The notes: generated by a model not told the origin, from the sequence alone. Counted from the first letter of the stretch, positions 15,124-23,379 are shown. The stretch: 34,770 nt of DNA from JANXSD01 sp043758125 (GCA_043758125.1 JAYVOC010000162.1:1-34770); one strand, 5' to 3'. Numbers and translations are program-made.

Positions 15124-16863
15124 TTATTCGCTAGCTCCAGGTCTTTGACGAGGTGGACGTGTTGAAGGAGTATTTGTTGGTGCAATATATGGCGCAGAAG
15201 GAGGTGCTTGTTGCGTAGGCGTAGGAGCTGCTTGTTCTGGTGCCACTGGTCGAGGAGCTGCAGGCTGAATAGGTGCCGAAGGTTGCATCGCATTTTCCTG
15301 GTTCGGATTCGGATTTGAAATCGGTTGTCGTGGTGGACGATTACTTGGCGTTTGCAAACTTCGATTTTCTTGAACATTTGGTCGAGGAGTAGGATTCACT
15401 TTTAGCGGCTCCGATTGCGTTGATTGATCTTCAGGCTTCGTAGGTTGTGGTCTATTTCCTTGATTTTTATTTTGGTTTGGATTCACACCTTGGTTTGGAT
15501 TCTTCCTCGGTGCCGACTGATTTCCTTGTTTCGGATTTTGCTCTGTTGAATTATTCTGTGGCGAAGTTTGTTGCGCTCTCGGTTGCTGCGGAGATGCCTG
15601 TCGTGCTGGTCGGGGAGTTCCTTGCGGACGATCACCTTGCGGATTAGCCGATGCAGTATTTCCAGTTACTGGAGCAGGGCGATTTCCTTGATTTGGTCGC
15701 TCAGAATTATCTCCACCCTTTTTCTTTTTCTTCTTTTTCTTTTGATCCATTCGTGTAAGACTATCTTGTCCTACAACATCTTTGAAATCGTGCTCATCTT
15801 CTTCTTCCTCTAAATCAAGACTACCAAAATCATCAGGACGCTCGTTTAGTTTATTCATTGCAACAATTTCTTTCACACGATCAACCGCCATTGGAATCCA
15901 ACTTTCGGCAGCAAAAAATGTACGCTCTTCCCCTTCTTTTGGCTCTGGAATAATGTTATACCACATGATGCGCTTGAAAATGTCCGTCTTGCGATGAACC
16001 ATAGTTCCTTTTCCAGTAAGCAATTTAACATTCGATTCTGGAATGTCTTTTATTGCATCCATATACGTATCCAACTCATAATTTAAACAACATTTCAACT
16101 TGCCACATTGTCCGGCAAGCTTTAATGGATTGAGCGATAAATTTTGATACCGTGCCGCACTTGTTGAAACAATCTTAAAATCTGTAAGCCACGTAGAACA
16201 ACAAAGTTCTCGTCCGCAAGAGCCAATTCCTCCCAAACGAGATGCTTCTTGACGCTTACCAATCTGACGCATCTCAATTCTAACTTTAAATTCATCAGCA
16301 AGTTTTTTTATCAACTCACGAAAATCTACGCGTTCATCGGCAGTATAATAAAATGTTGCCTTTTTACCATCACCTTGAAACTCCACATCACTAAGTTTCA
16401 TCTTTAAGCCGAGTTCCAATGCAAGAGTTCGCGAGCGATGCATCGTTTTATGTTCGAGGTCTTTTACTTCTTGCCACTTCTCAAGATCCGCTTGCTTTGC
16501 ATGACGATACAAAAGTTTTATCTCTGCTGAATCTTCTTTTACATCTTCTTTACGAAGTTGAAAACGAACAAGCTCACCAGCTAAACTTACCTCTCCGATA
16601 TCATGACCGGGGTTTCCTTCAACCGCCACAAATTCACCAACCTTAAGTTCAAGGTTATTGATATTCCGAAAAAACTCTTTCCTGCTGCCCTTAAACCTAA
16701 TTTCTATAATGTCAAAAGGTTTTTGTCCTTGGGGAAGGACCATATCAGCAAGCCAGTTATATACATTCAGTTTATTACATCCGCTAGTGCCACAAGTACC
16801 ATTGCTTTGGCAACCACCAGGAGTTGAATCGGTTGTGGTGGTTGAACATGTACTACATCCCAT
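15124..16863 (-). CDS. ricT: RicT/PSP1-domain protein with long low-complexity tail
   Basis: The first 300 or so of 579 residues are a PSP1 C-terminal domain protein (RicT/YaaT). A Cys-rich start MGCSTCSTTTTDSTPGGCQS has further Cys in TCGTSGCNK; the core shows FYYTADERVDFRELIKKLA, RQEASRLGGIGSCGRELCC and LAGQCGKLKCCLNYELD, with the Cys pairs expected of the Fe-S-binding Ric complex. In Bacillus, RicT works with RicA and RicF in RNA processing. From about residue 385 a lysine run leads into about 190 residues rich in Pro, Gln and Asn. That tail appears disordered and is a lineage feature; its role is unknown. The gene lies between holB and gldH. Confidence 0.88.
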   Translation of the reverse strand: MGCSTCSTTTTDSTPGGCQSNGTCGTSGCNKLNVYNWLADMVLPQGQKPFDIIEIRFKGSRKEFFRNINNLELKVGEFVAVEGNPGHDIGEVSLAGELVRFQLRKEDVKEDSAEIKLLYRHAKQADLEKWQEVKDLEHKTMHRSRTLALELGLKMKLSDVEFQGDGKKATFYYTADERVDFRELIKKLADEFKVRIEMRQIGKRQEASRLGGIGSCGRELCCSTWLTDFKIVSTSAARYQNLSLNPLKLAGQCGKLKCCLNYELDTYMDAIKDIPESNVKLLTGKGTMVHRKTDIFKRIMWYNIIPEPKEGEERTFFAAESWIPMAVDRVKEIVAMNKLNERPDDFGSLDLEEEEDEHDFKDVVGQDSLTRMDQKKKKKKKKGGDNSERPNQGNRPAPVTGNTASANPQGDRPQGTPRPARQASPQQPRAQQTSPQNNSTEQNPKQGNQSAPRKNPNQGVNPNQNKNQGNRPQPTKPEDQSTQSEPLKVNPTPRPNVQENRSLQTPSNRPPRQPISNPNPNQENAMQPSAPIQPAAPRPVAPEQAAPTPTQQAPPSAPYIAPTNTPSTRPPRQRPGASE

Positions 16864-16921
16864 AATCTATAGGTTTATATGTTCAATTACCATTTATCAT
16901 AAGCTGTTGTTAATAGCTTAA

Positions 16922-18055
16922 TTATTTAATTTGAAGAATTCGACTAATCTTCAACGACAAATCTAAGAATAAGATCTTAGCATTGGCATTTCTTTCCACA
17001 TGATAATGTGCCTTATTTAATTCAGTCACAAAAGAATCAACGTTGTTCTCATTCACGAAAGGTAAAAATAACTTTAATTTCTCTTTTTGCTGAACATCTA
17101 ATTTCACCATTTCAATACTAGCCATATTCATCATCAAGCACTCTCTCACCACTTGAATATTGCTGAAAAGAAAATTCTTCTGCTGATCCCTGTTCAAGCC
17201 CGACATAACATCCACCCATGTGATAAGATTACTCATAGATTTTTCAGGCTTAAAACATAAGCGCATCCAATTTACAAAATCTTGTTCTTGGCTTCCTTCT
17301 CCTTGTTCTTGTAATGATAATTCCAGTGCTTGATGGAAATCACCATCTGCAAAACGTGCTATTTCCTTCGCCTTCTCTTGTGAAATATCTTTTCGAATTA
17401 AGGCATCAACGATCTCCTCATCTTTCAAACGACTAAGTTTCACCATCTGCGTTCTTGAAATAATGGTTTGCATTAATAGATCACGCTGTTCACACGCTAG
17501 TAAAAAGATGGTTTTATCAGGCGGCTCCTCAAAACTTTTCAATAATTTATTTCCAACTGTTGCATTCATCCGTTCTGGCAGCCAAATTATAATCACTTTA
17601 TAGGGCGCTTCAAATGCCTTTAGATTTATTTTATGGATGATATCAGCAACTTCCTCATTCATGATCGTGGCTTGCTTGGTGTCTGATTCTGCAATTACTT
17701 CCACCCAATCATTATAATCGAGATAAGGATTTGCCAGAGCAGTGCGACGCCAATCAGCAATATAATCGAAACTCTTTGGTGACTTATGTTTTTTGGATGT
17801 CATTACCGGAAATACATAGTGTACATCCGGATGAACCATTTTCATGTTCTTCTTGCAGGATAAACAAACCCCACAACTATCAATTGTAGTAGGATTTTCG
17901 CAGGTAAGATATTGTGCAAAGGCATTTGCAAGAGGCCACATCCCAGCCCCCTTCGGACCAAAAAACAATTGCGCATGACTTACTCTTCCATCCTTATGGG
18001 ATAAAATCAATTTCTCCTTCACGAGATCTTGGCCGATAACTTCGCTAAATAACAT
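16922..18055 (-). CDS. holB: DNA polymerase III subunit delta'
   Basis: This is a clamp-loader subunit of the replicative polymerase. The AAA+ region begins MLFSEVIGQDLVKEKLILS; HAQLFFGPKGAGMWPLANAFA is a Walker A lacking the usual Lys-Thr, which fits a delta' that does not hydrolyse ATP. A zinc-binding Cys set (LTCENP, then CGVCLSCKK) follows. KVIIIWLPERMNATVGNKLLKSFEEPP and IISRTQMVKL replace Walker B and the SRC motif. Length (377 residues) is normal. It is the first gene of the run holB-ricT-gldH, with 58 bp to ricT. Confidence 0.9.
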   Translation of the reverse strand: MLFSEVIGQDLVKEKLILSHKDGRVSHAQLFFGPKGAGMWPLANAFAQYLTCENPTTIDSCGVCLSCKKNMKMVHPDVHYVFPVMTSKKHKSPKSFDYIADWRRTALANPYLDYNDWVEVIAESDTKQATIMNEEVADIIHKINLKAFEAPYKVIIIWLPERMNATVGNKLLKSFEEPPDKTIFLLACEQRDLLMQTIISRTQMVKLSRLKDEEIVDALIRKDISQEKAKEIARFADGDFHQALELSLQEQGEGSQEQDFVNWMRLCFKPEKSMSNLITWVDVMSGLNRDQQKNFLFSNIQVVRECLMMNMASIEMVKLDVQQKEKLKLFLPFVNENNVDSFVTELNKAHYHVERNANAKILFLDLSLKISRILQIK

Positions 18056-18189
18056 GGGGCAAAAGTAAAGTAATTTGAAGATCTGAAAATTTGAGGATTT
18101 GAAAATTATTCAACTATTCGCGAGTACAATACAAAGTGATCTCCTAATAATAAATCACCTATTTTTATCCTTCCAATAAAAATCCTATC

Positions 18190-19401
18190 ATGCAATTAAA
18201 AACAGTCGACAATTATAACTTTTCTGGTAAGAAAGCTTTAATCAGAGTTGATTTTAATGTTCCACTTAATAGCGACTTTAACGTTACCGATCCAACAAGA
18301 ATAAAGGCAGCAATTCCTACTATTAATAAAATTTTGAATGATGGCGGGAGCGTAATTCTCATGTCGCATTTAGGTCGTCCGAAAGAAGGTCCGACAGAAA
18401 AATATTCGTTGAAACATACGATAAAAACTATTTCAGATTTATTAAATCGTCCTGTAAAATTTGCAAGCGATTGTATTGGTGCAATAGCGAAAGATGCTTC
18501 CGATTCATTAAAAGCTGGAGAAGTTTTATTGCTAGAGAATTTACGATTTCATAAAGAAGAAGAAAAAGGAGATAGCAATTTTGCAAAAGAGCTTGCAACA
18601 TTAGGTGATGTATATGTAAATGATGCGTTTGGAACAGCACATCGTGCGCATGCAAGTACAGCGGTGATTGCACAATTTTTCAAAGGGAAAAGTATGTTTG
18701 GTTATGTAATGGCTGGTGAATTATTAAATGCCGAAAAAGTTTTGAATAATGCGCAACATCCATTTACTGCGATCATGGGTGGAGCTAAAGTTTCTGATAA
18801 AATTCTCATCATCGAACGGTTGATGGAAAAAGTAGATCACCTAATTATTGGAGGGGGAATGGCGTATACTTTTATCAAAGCACAAGGTGGAAATATTGGA
18901 TCATCACTTTGTGAAGCAGATAAACTAGATCTTGCTTTAGAAATTTTAAATCGCGCAGCAGCGAAGAATGTTACGATTCATCTTCCGGTGGATTCCGTTA
19001 ACGGCGATAAATTTGATAAAGATGCGAACATCAATACTACCGAAATAAACAGTATTGCTGATGGTTGGATGGGATTAGATATTGGTCCGAAGTCGGTGGA
19101 GATTTTTACGAAAATTATTGCAGAAAGCAAAACCATTTTATGGAACGGACCGATGGGAGTTTTTGAAATGCCGAAGTTTGAAAACGGAACAAAAAAAGTT
19201 GCAGAATCAATTGTTGCTGCAACAAAAAACGGAGCTTTCTCATTAATCGGTGGTGGTGATTCAGCAGCAGCGATCAACCAATTTCACTTTACTAATGATG
19301 TAAGTTATGTTTCAACAGGTGGTGGAGCACTTCTCGAATATATTGAAGGAAAAGCATTGCCAGGAGTAAAGATGGTGATGGATGCTGGGTTAGATGAATA
19401 A
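18190..19401 (+). CDS. pgk: Phosphoglycerate kinase
   Basis: Phosphoglycerate kinase makes ATP from 1,3-bisphosphoglycerate in glycolysis. The N-terminal signature KKALIRVDFNVPLNSD, the substrate-binding MSHLGRPKEG, the nucleotide-binding GGAKVSDKI and the C-terminal FSLIGGGDSAAAINQF and STGGGALLEYIEGKALPG are all present. The length, 403 residues, is normal, so the gene appears intact. Its last 61 bp before the final few codons (19322-19382) recur at 20139-20199 on the far side of a toxin-antitoxin cassette, marking a recombination or insertion event at its 3' end. Confidence 0.96.
   Translation: MQLKTVDNYNFSGKKALIRVDFNVPLNSDFNVTDPTRIKAAIPTINKILNDGGSVILMSHLGRPKEGPTEKYSLKHTIKTISDLLNRPVKFASDCIGAIAKDASDSLKAGEVLLLENLRFHKEEEKGDSNFAKELATLGDVYVNDAFGTAHRAHASTAVIAQFFKGKSMFGYVMAGELLNAEKVLNNAQHPFTAIMGGAKVSDKILIIERLMEKVDHLIIGGGMAYTFIKAQGGNIGSSLCEADKLDLALEILNRAAAKNVTIHLPVDSVNGDKFDKDANINTTEINSIADGWMGLDIGPKSVEIFTKIIAESKTILWNGPMGVFEMPKFENGTKKVAESIVAATKNGAFSLIGGGDSAAAINQFHFTNDVSYVSTGGGALLEYIEGKALPGVKMVMDAGLDE
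19322..19382 (+). repeat. pgk-tail direct repeat, copy 1 (inside pgk)
   Basis: These 61 bp encode GALLEYIEGKALPGVKMVM near the end of PGK. They match 20139-20199 at 57 of 61 positions without gaps. Together the two copies flank the MNT/HEPN cassette at a distance of 817 bp. Confidence 0.9.
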
Positions 19402-19473
19402 AATTATCCCGAAGGGACCACTATGTGGAAAATTAAATTCCGATCAAATCTTTTATTCTCTTTATTAAAAATC

Positions 19474-19794
19474 ATGAAAAATATACACCCAGATTTTCAG
19501 TCAAACATTCCAATTATGATTGATATTTTCAAAAAATATAAAATCAAAAATGCATATTTATTTGGTTCAGTACTTACCGATAAATTTAATGATAAAAGTG
19601 ATTTAGATATTTTAATAAACTTCCAAAATGAAGTTACAGATCCATTACTTAAAGGTGAATTACTGTGGAGCTTACAATTTGCAATTGAAGATGCCTTTCA
19701 TTTAAATGTAGATTTATTACAGGAAACCACTCCGAAAAATCCATATTTCATTAAAGAGCTTTTAGAAACTAGACAATTGATCTATGAACAATAA
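19474..19794 (+). CDS. MntA-type nucleotidyltransferase antitoxin
   Basis: This is a minimal nucleotidyltransferase of 106 residues. The catalytic signature GSx10DxD is complete (FGSVLTDKFNDKSDLDILI). In characterised MntA/HepT systems this antitoxin adds AMP to the tyrosine of the toxin's RX4HXY motif and so silences it. I start at ATG 19474 (MKNIHPDFQSNIPIMI); an upstream in-frame ATG at 19423 would add 17 residues unlike the family. It overlaps the following HEPN reading frame by 11 bases, the usual coupled layout. The antitoxin looks intact while the toxin gene is broken. It lies just 72 bp after pgk and between the two pgk-tail repeats. Confidence 0.85.
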   Translation: MKNIHPDFQSNIPIMIDIFKKYKIKNAYLFGSVLTDKFNDKSDLDILINFQNEVTDPLLKGELLWSLQFAIEDAFHLNVDLLQETTPKNPYFIKELLETRQLIYEQ

Positions 19795-20119
19795 ATATTA
19801 TCAAGCATTGCAAACAATAAAAACTTGCATTGAGAACATTGAAAATCATATTGGAAGTACTAAAATATTTGAACAATATGATAGCAATTTACTTGTTCAA
19901 CAAGCTGTAGAACGTAATTTAGAAATAATTGGTGAAGCAACGAAAAGGCTAATATAAATAGATAGTGAAATTTCAATAACAAATACTCGGGCTATAATAA
20001 ATACTCGAAACAAAATCTCCCATGGTTATGATGAAATTGAAAACACCCAAATTTGGGGCATTGTCATAAACTACCTCCCAACCTTAAAAAGAGAAGTGGA
20101 AATATTACTAGCAAATTAA
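19784..20119 (+). pseudogene. HepT-like HEPN toxin gene interrupted by an in-frame stop
   Basis: Starting at ATG 19784, frame 2 reads MNNKYYQALQTIKTCIENIE, then VQQAVERNLEIIGEATKRLI, and meets TAA at 19955-19957 (codon 58). The same frame continues open to TAA 20117-20119 and carries the HEPN active-site motif RNKISHGY (RX4HXY) followed by DEIENTQIWGIV. The full frame would be 111 residues, the normal HepT/DUF86 length. No in-frame ATG, GTG or TTG lies between the stop and the motif, so the catalytic half should not be made unless the stop is read through. One base change would restore the gene; a sequencing error is the main alternative. Confidence 0.82.
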
Positions 20120-20138
20120 TCATTCTTCAAAAATAATT

Positions 20139-20199
20139 GTGGAGCACTTCTCAAATATATTAAAGGAAAAAAATTGCCAGGAGTAAAGATGGTGATGGA
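20139..20199 (+). repeat. pgk-tail direct repeat, copy 2 (orphan)
   Basis: This stretch repeats 19322-19382 with four substitutions, all to A. In the pgk frame it still reads GALLKYIKGKKLPGVKMVM and ends ENY then TAA at 20206-20208; the substitutions change E to K twice and A to K once. It has no start codon and is detached from any gene. It marks the right border of the inserted cassette or the remains of the former pgk end. Confidence 0.88.
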
Positions 20200-20248
20200 A
20201 AATTATTAAGCTTGATTTTAATAATCATTAGAATTAATTCAATTAAAA

Positions 20249-20296
20249 AAATTAATTCGTAATTCGTAATTCGTAATTCGTAATTCGTAATTTTTA
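20249..20296. repeat. Short tandem repeat of ATTCGTAA
   Basis: An 8-bp unit ATTCGTAA is repeated about five times in a row, then decays into AATTTTTAATTT. It lies between the orphan pgk tail and the universal stress protein gene, which ends at 20306. It may be a hotspot for slippage. Confidence 0.75.
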
Positions 20297-20305
20297 ATTT
20301 ATTTC

Positions 20306-21103
20306 CTATTTATTACAACAAAGCACCGGAATACCAGCAGCATTCGTTAAGAAATTTTCTTTGTCAGTTCTTCCAATGTAAGCATCATCAACGGGAACAT
20401 CCGACATCAAAGCAATTAAATCGAACTTATTTTCTTCTGCATAATTAATTGTTTGTCGCGCAAATCCTACGGAAATAACTTTACTCTCTTCTTTAATTTC
20501 ACTAAAACGATTGTTGGAAGTTTGAAAATATTCTTTCGCCTCTTTCATGTTTTTTATGAGTGCAGGATCAGGAGTAATTAATGGCCGCTCGATTTCATAT
20601 TGAACAATGTCAGCATCAAAAATTTTAGCCATCATCGCAGTCTGCTCCGTTTTAATAGCATACATCTTATGCGGACCAACGGGAAATAAAATTTTCTTAA
20701 TTCCTACGGCACTTACTTTTGTGTTTTCCTGAACTACTAAACATGGATACGGAATTGCTTGTACGAGTTTAAGGATATGTGCACCAAAAAGATTTTGCTT
20801 TATTCCTTTTACACCATGAGTTCCTACAACAACTAACATAGGATTTATACGTCCTAATTCCGCTGCGGCATTGTGCATTAATTCGCCTGTTGCAATTACA
20901 GTTTCAAAATTTGTTTCTTCACCCATCACTTTGCCAACAAAAAGAGATAATTCTTTTTCTACTTCGATTTGATTGTCGTTTTTCATTAAAAAATGTACCG
21001 CAACAATTTTTGCATCTGCATGCATTGCAATAACCTTTGCTTGCTCGATAGCAACTTTGCAACCTTCCGTAAAATCAATTAATACTGCTATGCTGTTCAT
21101 CAT
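20306..21103 (-). CDS. Tandem universal stress protein (UspA family)
   Basis: The protein has two UspA-like halves. The first (about 1-145) begins IAVLIDFTEGCKVAIEQAKV and has the nucleotide-binding type loop VVGTHGVKGIKQNLFGAHI followed by YPCLVVQE; an Ala stands where many ATP-binding Usps have Ser or Thr. The second half (about 150-265), from KKILFPVGPHKMYAIKTEQ, lacks the glycine loop and looks degenerate, ending GIPVLCCNK. The role is probably general stress response. I start at ATG 21103; the longer frame at 21109 would begin with TTG. Confidence 0.85.
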   Translation of the reverse strand: MMNSIAVLIDFTEGCKVAIEQAKVIAMHADAKIVAVHFLMKNDNQIEVEKELSLFVGKVMGEETNFETVIATGELMHNAAAELGRINPMLVVVGTHGVKGIKQNLFGAHILKLVQAIPYPCLVVQENTKVSAVGIKKILFPVGPHKMYAIKTEQTAMMAKIFDADIVQYEIERPLITPDPALIKNMKEAKEYFQTSNNRFSEIKEESKVISVGFARQTINYAEENKFDLIALMSDVPVDDAYIGRTDKENFLTNAAGIPVLCCNK

Positions 21104-21164
21104 TTTCAAATATAGTCAAAGTTAATTGTTAAATAATGTTCTTCAAAATATAATACTTCTTTCT

Positions 21165-21671
21165 TTAAATCCTTTTACTAAACTCCGACTTCACATCTTG
21201 CAAAGCTGGAAATAAATAATGCGCTACGTTTAAAACTGGACCATATAAATGCGACTCTGATTTTGTTTTAGCACTCAAAATTCCAACGCGTGCATCAACA
21301 GGTCGTAGAAGTGAAAGCATTACACTTATTGCCAAACCAAATTTTATACATCCGAAAAGGGCACCCAAAACTTGGTTTATTGGAGTAAGCGACGACATTT
21401 TCAATACTCCCTCTAAAAACTTTGCAAGTAAAATCATGATGATGATCACAGCAATAAAGACAAGAAAAAATGAAATATAGGGTAATGCGGAACTACTTCC
21501 ATGAATATATGTTCCTACTAAATGTTCAAATATACTCGAGAATTTAAAGGCCAAATAAATTCCCAAAATCATCCCAATGATCATCGCGATTTCGAAAATC
21601 AATCCCTTTTTCCAGCCCATATATGCACCCCACAAAAGTGGTATAGCGATTACAACATCTAAGTAGTTCAT
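21165..21671 (-). CDS. CvpA family inner-membrane protein
   Basis: The 168-residue protein has four hydrophobic segments and begins MNYLDVVIAIPLLWGAYMGWKKG, the usual CvpA opening. FLVFIAVIIIMILLAKFLEGVLKMSSLTPINQVLGALFGCIK, read across the third segment, matches the family core. CvpA was named for colicin V production in E. coli and is now linked to envelope stress; its biochemical action is unsettled. It lies 61 bp upstream of the universal stress gene on the same strand. Confidence 0.85.
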   Translation of the reverse strand: MNYLDVVIAIPLLWGAYMGWKKGLIFEIAMIIGMILGIYLAFKFSSIFEHLVGTYIHGSSSALPYISFFLVFIAVIIIMILLAKFLEGVLKMSSLTPINQVLGALFGCIKFGLAISVMLSLLRPVDARVGILSAKTKSESHLYGPVLNVAHYLFPALQDVKSEFSKRI

Positions 21672-21757
21672 TGTTCTTTATTAAAGCACAAAATTAATAA
21701 TGGAGCGTTACTAATTAGTATGTAATCTGCTTTTAAATAATAATTATGAATTAAGAA

Positions 21758-21791
21758 TTGTGAATTATACATTGTCAATTACCTTTGAGCA
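21758..21791 (+). promoter_or_regulatory. Consensus Bacteroidota promoter giving a leaderless mRNA
   Basis: TTG at 21758-21760, a 19-bp spacer, then TACCTTTG at 21780-21787 match TTG-N19-TAnnTTTG. Only four bases separate the -7 element from the ATG at 21792. The TACCTTTG-N4-ATG arrangement is identical to that before pssA. Confidence 0.65.
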
Positions 21792-22172
21792 ATGTTACAC
21801 CTACGAAATATTGAAGAGCTCAAGAAAGATTGGGATCTTTTAGTTGATAAAATAAATGATCATTTTGATGCCGATGTAGATCTTCAAGGGTTACTGTTTC
21901 TTATCGGGATACAAGAATTAGGACAAGGCACACGTAAATTTGCAAAACACGAAAAACAGGATTTGATGCATATCGCTACCTGCAAGCTACTCAGTTTGTA
22001 TGGTTTCTATAATCTGGAAGGTGTGGATGCTGAAGGTTGGCCACATTGGAAATTAGTTCAACAATTACCACGAATGAACTTAGGCGAACAGGATTATCTG
22101 CTTAAACAATCTGCCATCGAATATTTCCGTGAACAAGGATTATTTGTTCCAGAATCTTCTGAGAATCACTAA
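21792..22172 (+). CDS. Conserved hypothetical protein, 126 residues
   Basis: I do not recognise a named family with confidence, though the sequence reads like a protein conserved among Bacteroidota. It begins MLHLRNIEELKKDWDLLVDK and contains LQGLLFLIGIQELGQGTRKF, KQDLMHIATCKLLSLYGFY and EGWPHWKLVQQLP. It is mostly helical, lacks a signal peptide or membrane segment and is presumably cytosolic. It has its own promoter (21758-21791), is probably translated from a leaderless mRNA, and ends two bases before the convergent lipoprotein gene. Function unknown. Confidence 0.8.
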   Translation: MLHLRNIEELKKDWDLLVDKINDHFDADVDLQGLLFLIGIQELGQGTRKFAKHEKQDLMHIATCKLLSLYGFYNLEGVDAEGWPHWKLVQQLPRMNLGEQDYLLKQSAIEYFREQGLFVPESSENH

Positions 22173-22174
22173 AA

Positions 22175-22522
22175 TTATTTTAAAACTACTGTTTTTCTTA
22201 CCAACTCAGATTGCTCTAAGCGGATATAATCTTTCGCTGAAAGTAAATCAAGTGAAGCTTCGAGGTTCAAAACTGCTTCTAATTTAATCTCAAAATGAAC
22301 TTCGCCGTTGCCAGCAGTAATCCCATCTGCTAAAATATCAGCACGAATTCCTGTTGTAGGATTAATAACACTATCCTGGCGTAAAACTACTCGAGCACCA
22401 GCCACAGGCAGTCCCAAAGTATCCATTACGGTAACAATAGCCTCACAAGGCTTCGTTTTTTTACATGAGGAAGAGGCAAATACAGCTGTAATTGCAAGAA
22501 GGATAAGTGCGTAGCGAAACAT
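22175..22522 (-). CDS. Small lipoprotein with carboxypeptidase-regulatory/Ig-like fold
   Basis: The 115-residue protein has a lipoprotein signal peptide (ALILLAITAVFASSSC), mature from Cys-20. The rest, CEAIVTVMDTLGLPVAGARVVL and GITAGNGEVHFEIKLEAVLNL, has the layout of a carboxypeptidase regulatory-like beta-sandwich (D-x-x-G-x-P-V-x-G-A, then G-x-V). It is presumably anchored to a membrane facing the periplasm or surface. It is divergent from the cyclophilin gene and convergent with the 126-residue gene. No specific function can be given. Confidence 0.75.
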   Translation of the reverse strand: MFRYALILLAITAVFASSSCKKTKPCEAIVTVMDTLGLPVAGARVVLRQDSVINPTTGIRADILADGITAGNGEVHFEIKLEAVLNLEASLDLLSAKDYIRLEQSELVRKTVVLK

Positions 22523-22532
22523 GTGGTTTATA

Positions 22533-22566
22533 TTGGTAGAGATTATACGAATTTGAAATAAATTTG
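22533..22566 (+). promoter_or_regulatory. Probable promoter of the cyclophilin gene
   Basis: TAAATTTG at 22559-22566 fits TAnnTTTG, with TTG at 22533-22535, a 23-bp spacer, which is slightly long. It lies in the divergent gap between the lipoprotein and cyclophilin genes, about 80 bp before the preferred start codon. Confidence 0.4.
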
Positions 22567-22648
22567 TTCAAATTTAACTATCATTGCAGAACAAAACAGA
22601 TCAATAATGGTCTGGCTGTTACACTCCAAAGTTAACGATTTCTCTAAA

Positions 22649-23314
22649 ATGAAAAACGGTATCCGAATTTGTCTGGCCATGCTGATGGTTTTTAACCTTG
22701 CATCTGCCCAAAATAACAAGAAAAAAATGGAAAAAGAAACTGTTGTTGCCATCACAACTGAATATGGTGTTATCAAAGTTCAATTGTATAACCAAACGCC
22801 AAAGCACCGTGATAATTTTATCAAATTAGCTAAGGAAGGCACCCTTGACGGCACATTATTTCACCGTGTAATCAAAGGATTTATGATTCAAGGTGGTGAT
22901 CCAGATTCAAAAAATGCGAAGCCTGGTCAAATGTTAGGTAGCGGTGATGTTGGTTATACGATCCCTGCTGAATTCGTGGATTCTTTGAATCATATTAAAG
23001 GTGCATTATCAGCAGCAAGAACAGAAAATCCTGCTAAAGCTTCTAGTGGTTGTCAGTTTTATATTGTTCAAGGGAAACCTGCTACTGATGCTGAATTAAA
23101 TAGCACTGAGACACGTCTTGGGATTAAATATACAGAGGCAAATCGTCAAGCATATAAAACATTAGGAGGAACTCCTTTTCTTGATATGAACTATACCGTT
23201 TTCGGGCATATTGTGGAAGGTTTAGACATCCTTGATAAGATTGCGAATGAACCAACAGCACCTGGCGATCGTCCTTTAAAGGATATCAAAATGACTGTTA
23301 AGGTTATCGAATAA
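22649..23314 (+). CDS. Exported cyclophilin-type peptidyl-prolyl isomerase
   Basis: This enzyme speeds cis-trans isomerisation of prolyl bonds during protein folding, here in the periplasm. The ATG at 22649 gives a signal peptide (KNGIRICLAMLMVFNLASAQ), better than the upstream in-frame ATG at 22607, whose extra 14 residues mask it. The cyclophilin core shows LFHRVIKGFMIQGGDPDSKN with the catalytic Arg, SSGCQFYIVQGKP, and FLDMNYTVFGHIVEGLDILD. An insert between the last two (about 40 residues, with ETRLGIKYTEANRQAYK) is a feature I associate with Bacteroidota members. Confidence 0.9.
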   Translation: MKNGIRICLAMLMVFNLASAQNNKKKMEKETVVAITTEYGVIKVQLYNQTPKHRDNFIKLAKEGTLDGTLFHRVIKGFMIQGGDPDSKNAKPGQMLGSGDVGYTIPAEFVDSLNHIKGALSAARTENPAKASSGCQFYIVQGKPATDAELNSTETRLGIKYTEANRQAYKTLGGTPFLDMNYTVFGHIVEGLDILDKIANEPTAPGDRPLKDIKMTVKVIE

Positions 23315-23379
23315 AATAATCCATTTCGTAATTTCATTTATTTCCTCAACGGGAAACAATCTCTTATTCAAATTAATTC

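Noticed and set aside
15111..15377. Minus-strand frame within the ricT tail
   Set aside because: It is a shifted reading of the low-complexity tail, rich in Leu, His and Gln, with no independent start signal.
19423..19473. N-terminal extension of the nucleotidyltransferase
   Set aside because: The 17 extra residues have no family match, and the ATG at 19474 gives the usual short N-terminus.
20120..20305. Insertion sequence as cause of the pgk-tail duplication
   Set aside because: No transposase frame and no terminal inverted repeats are present; a 61-bp duplication is too long for an ordinary target-site duplication.
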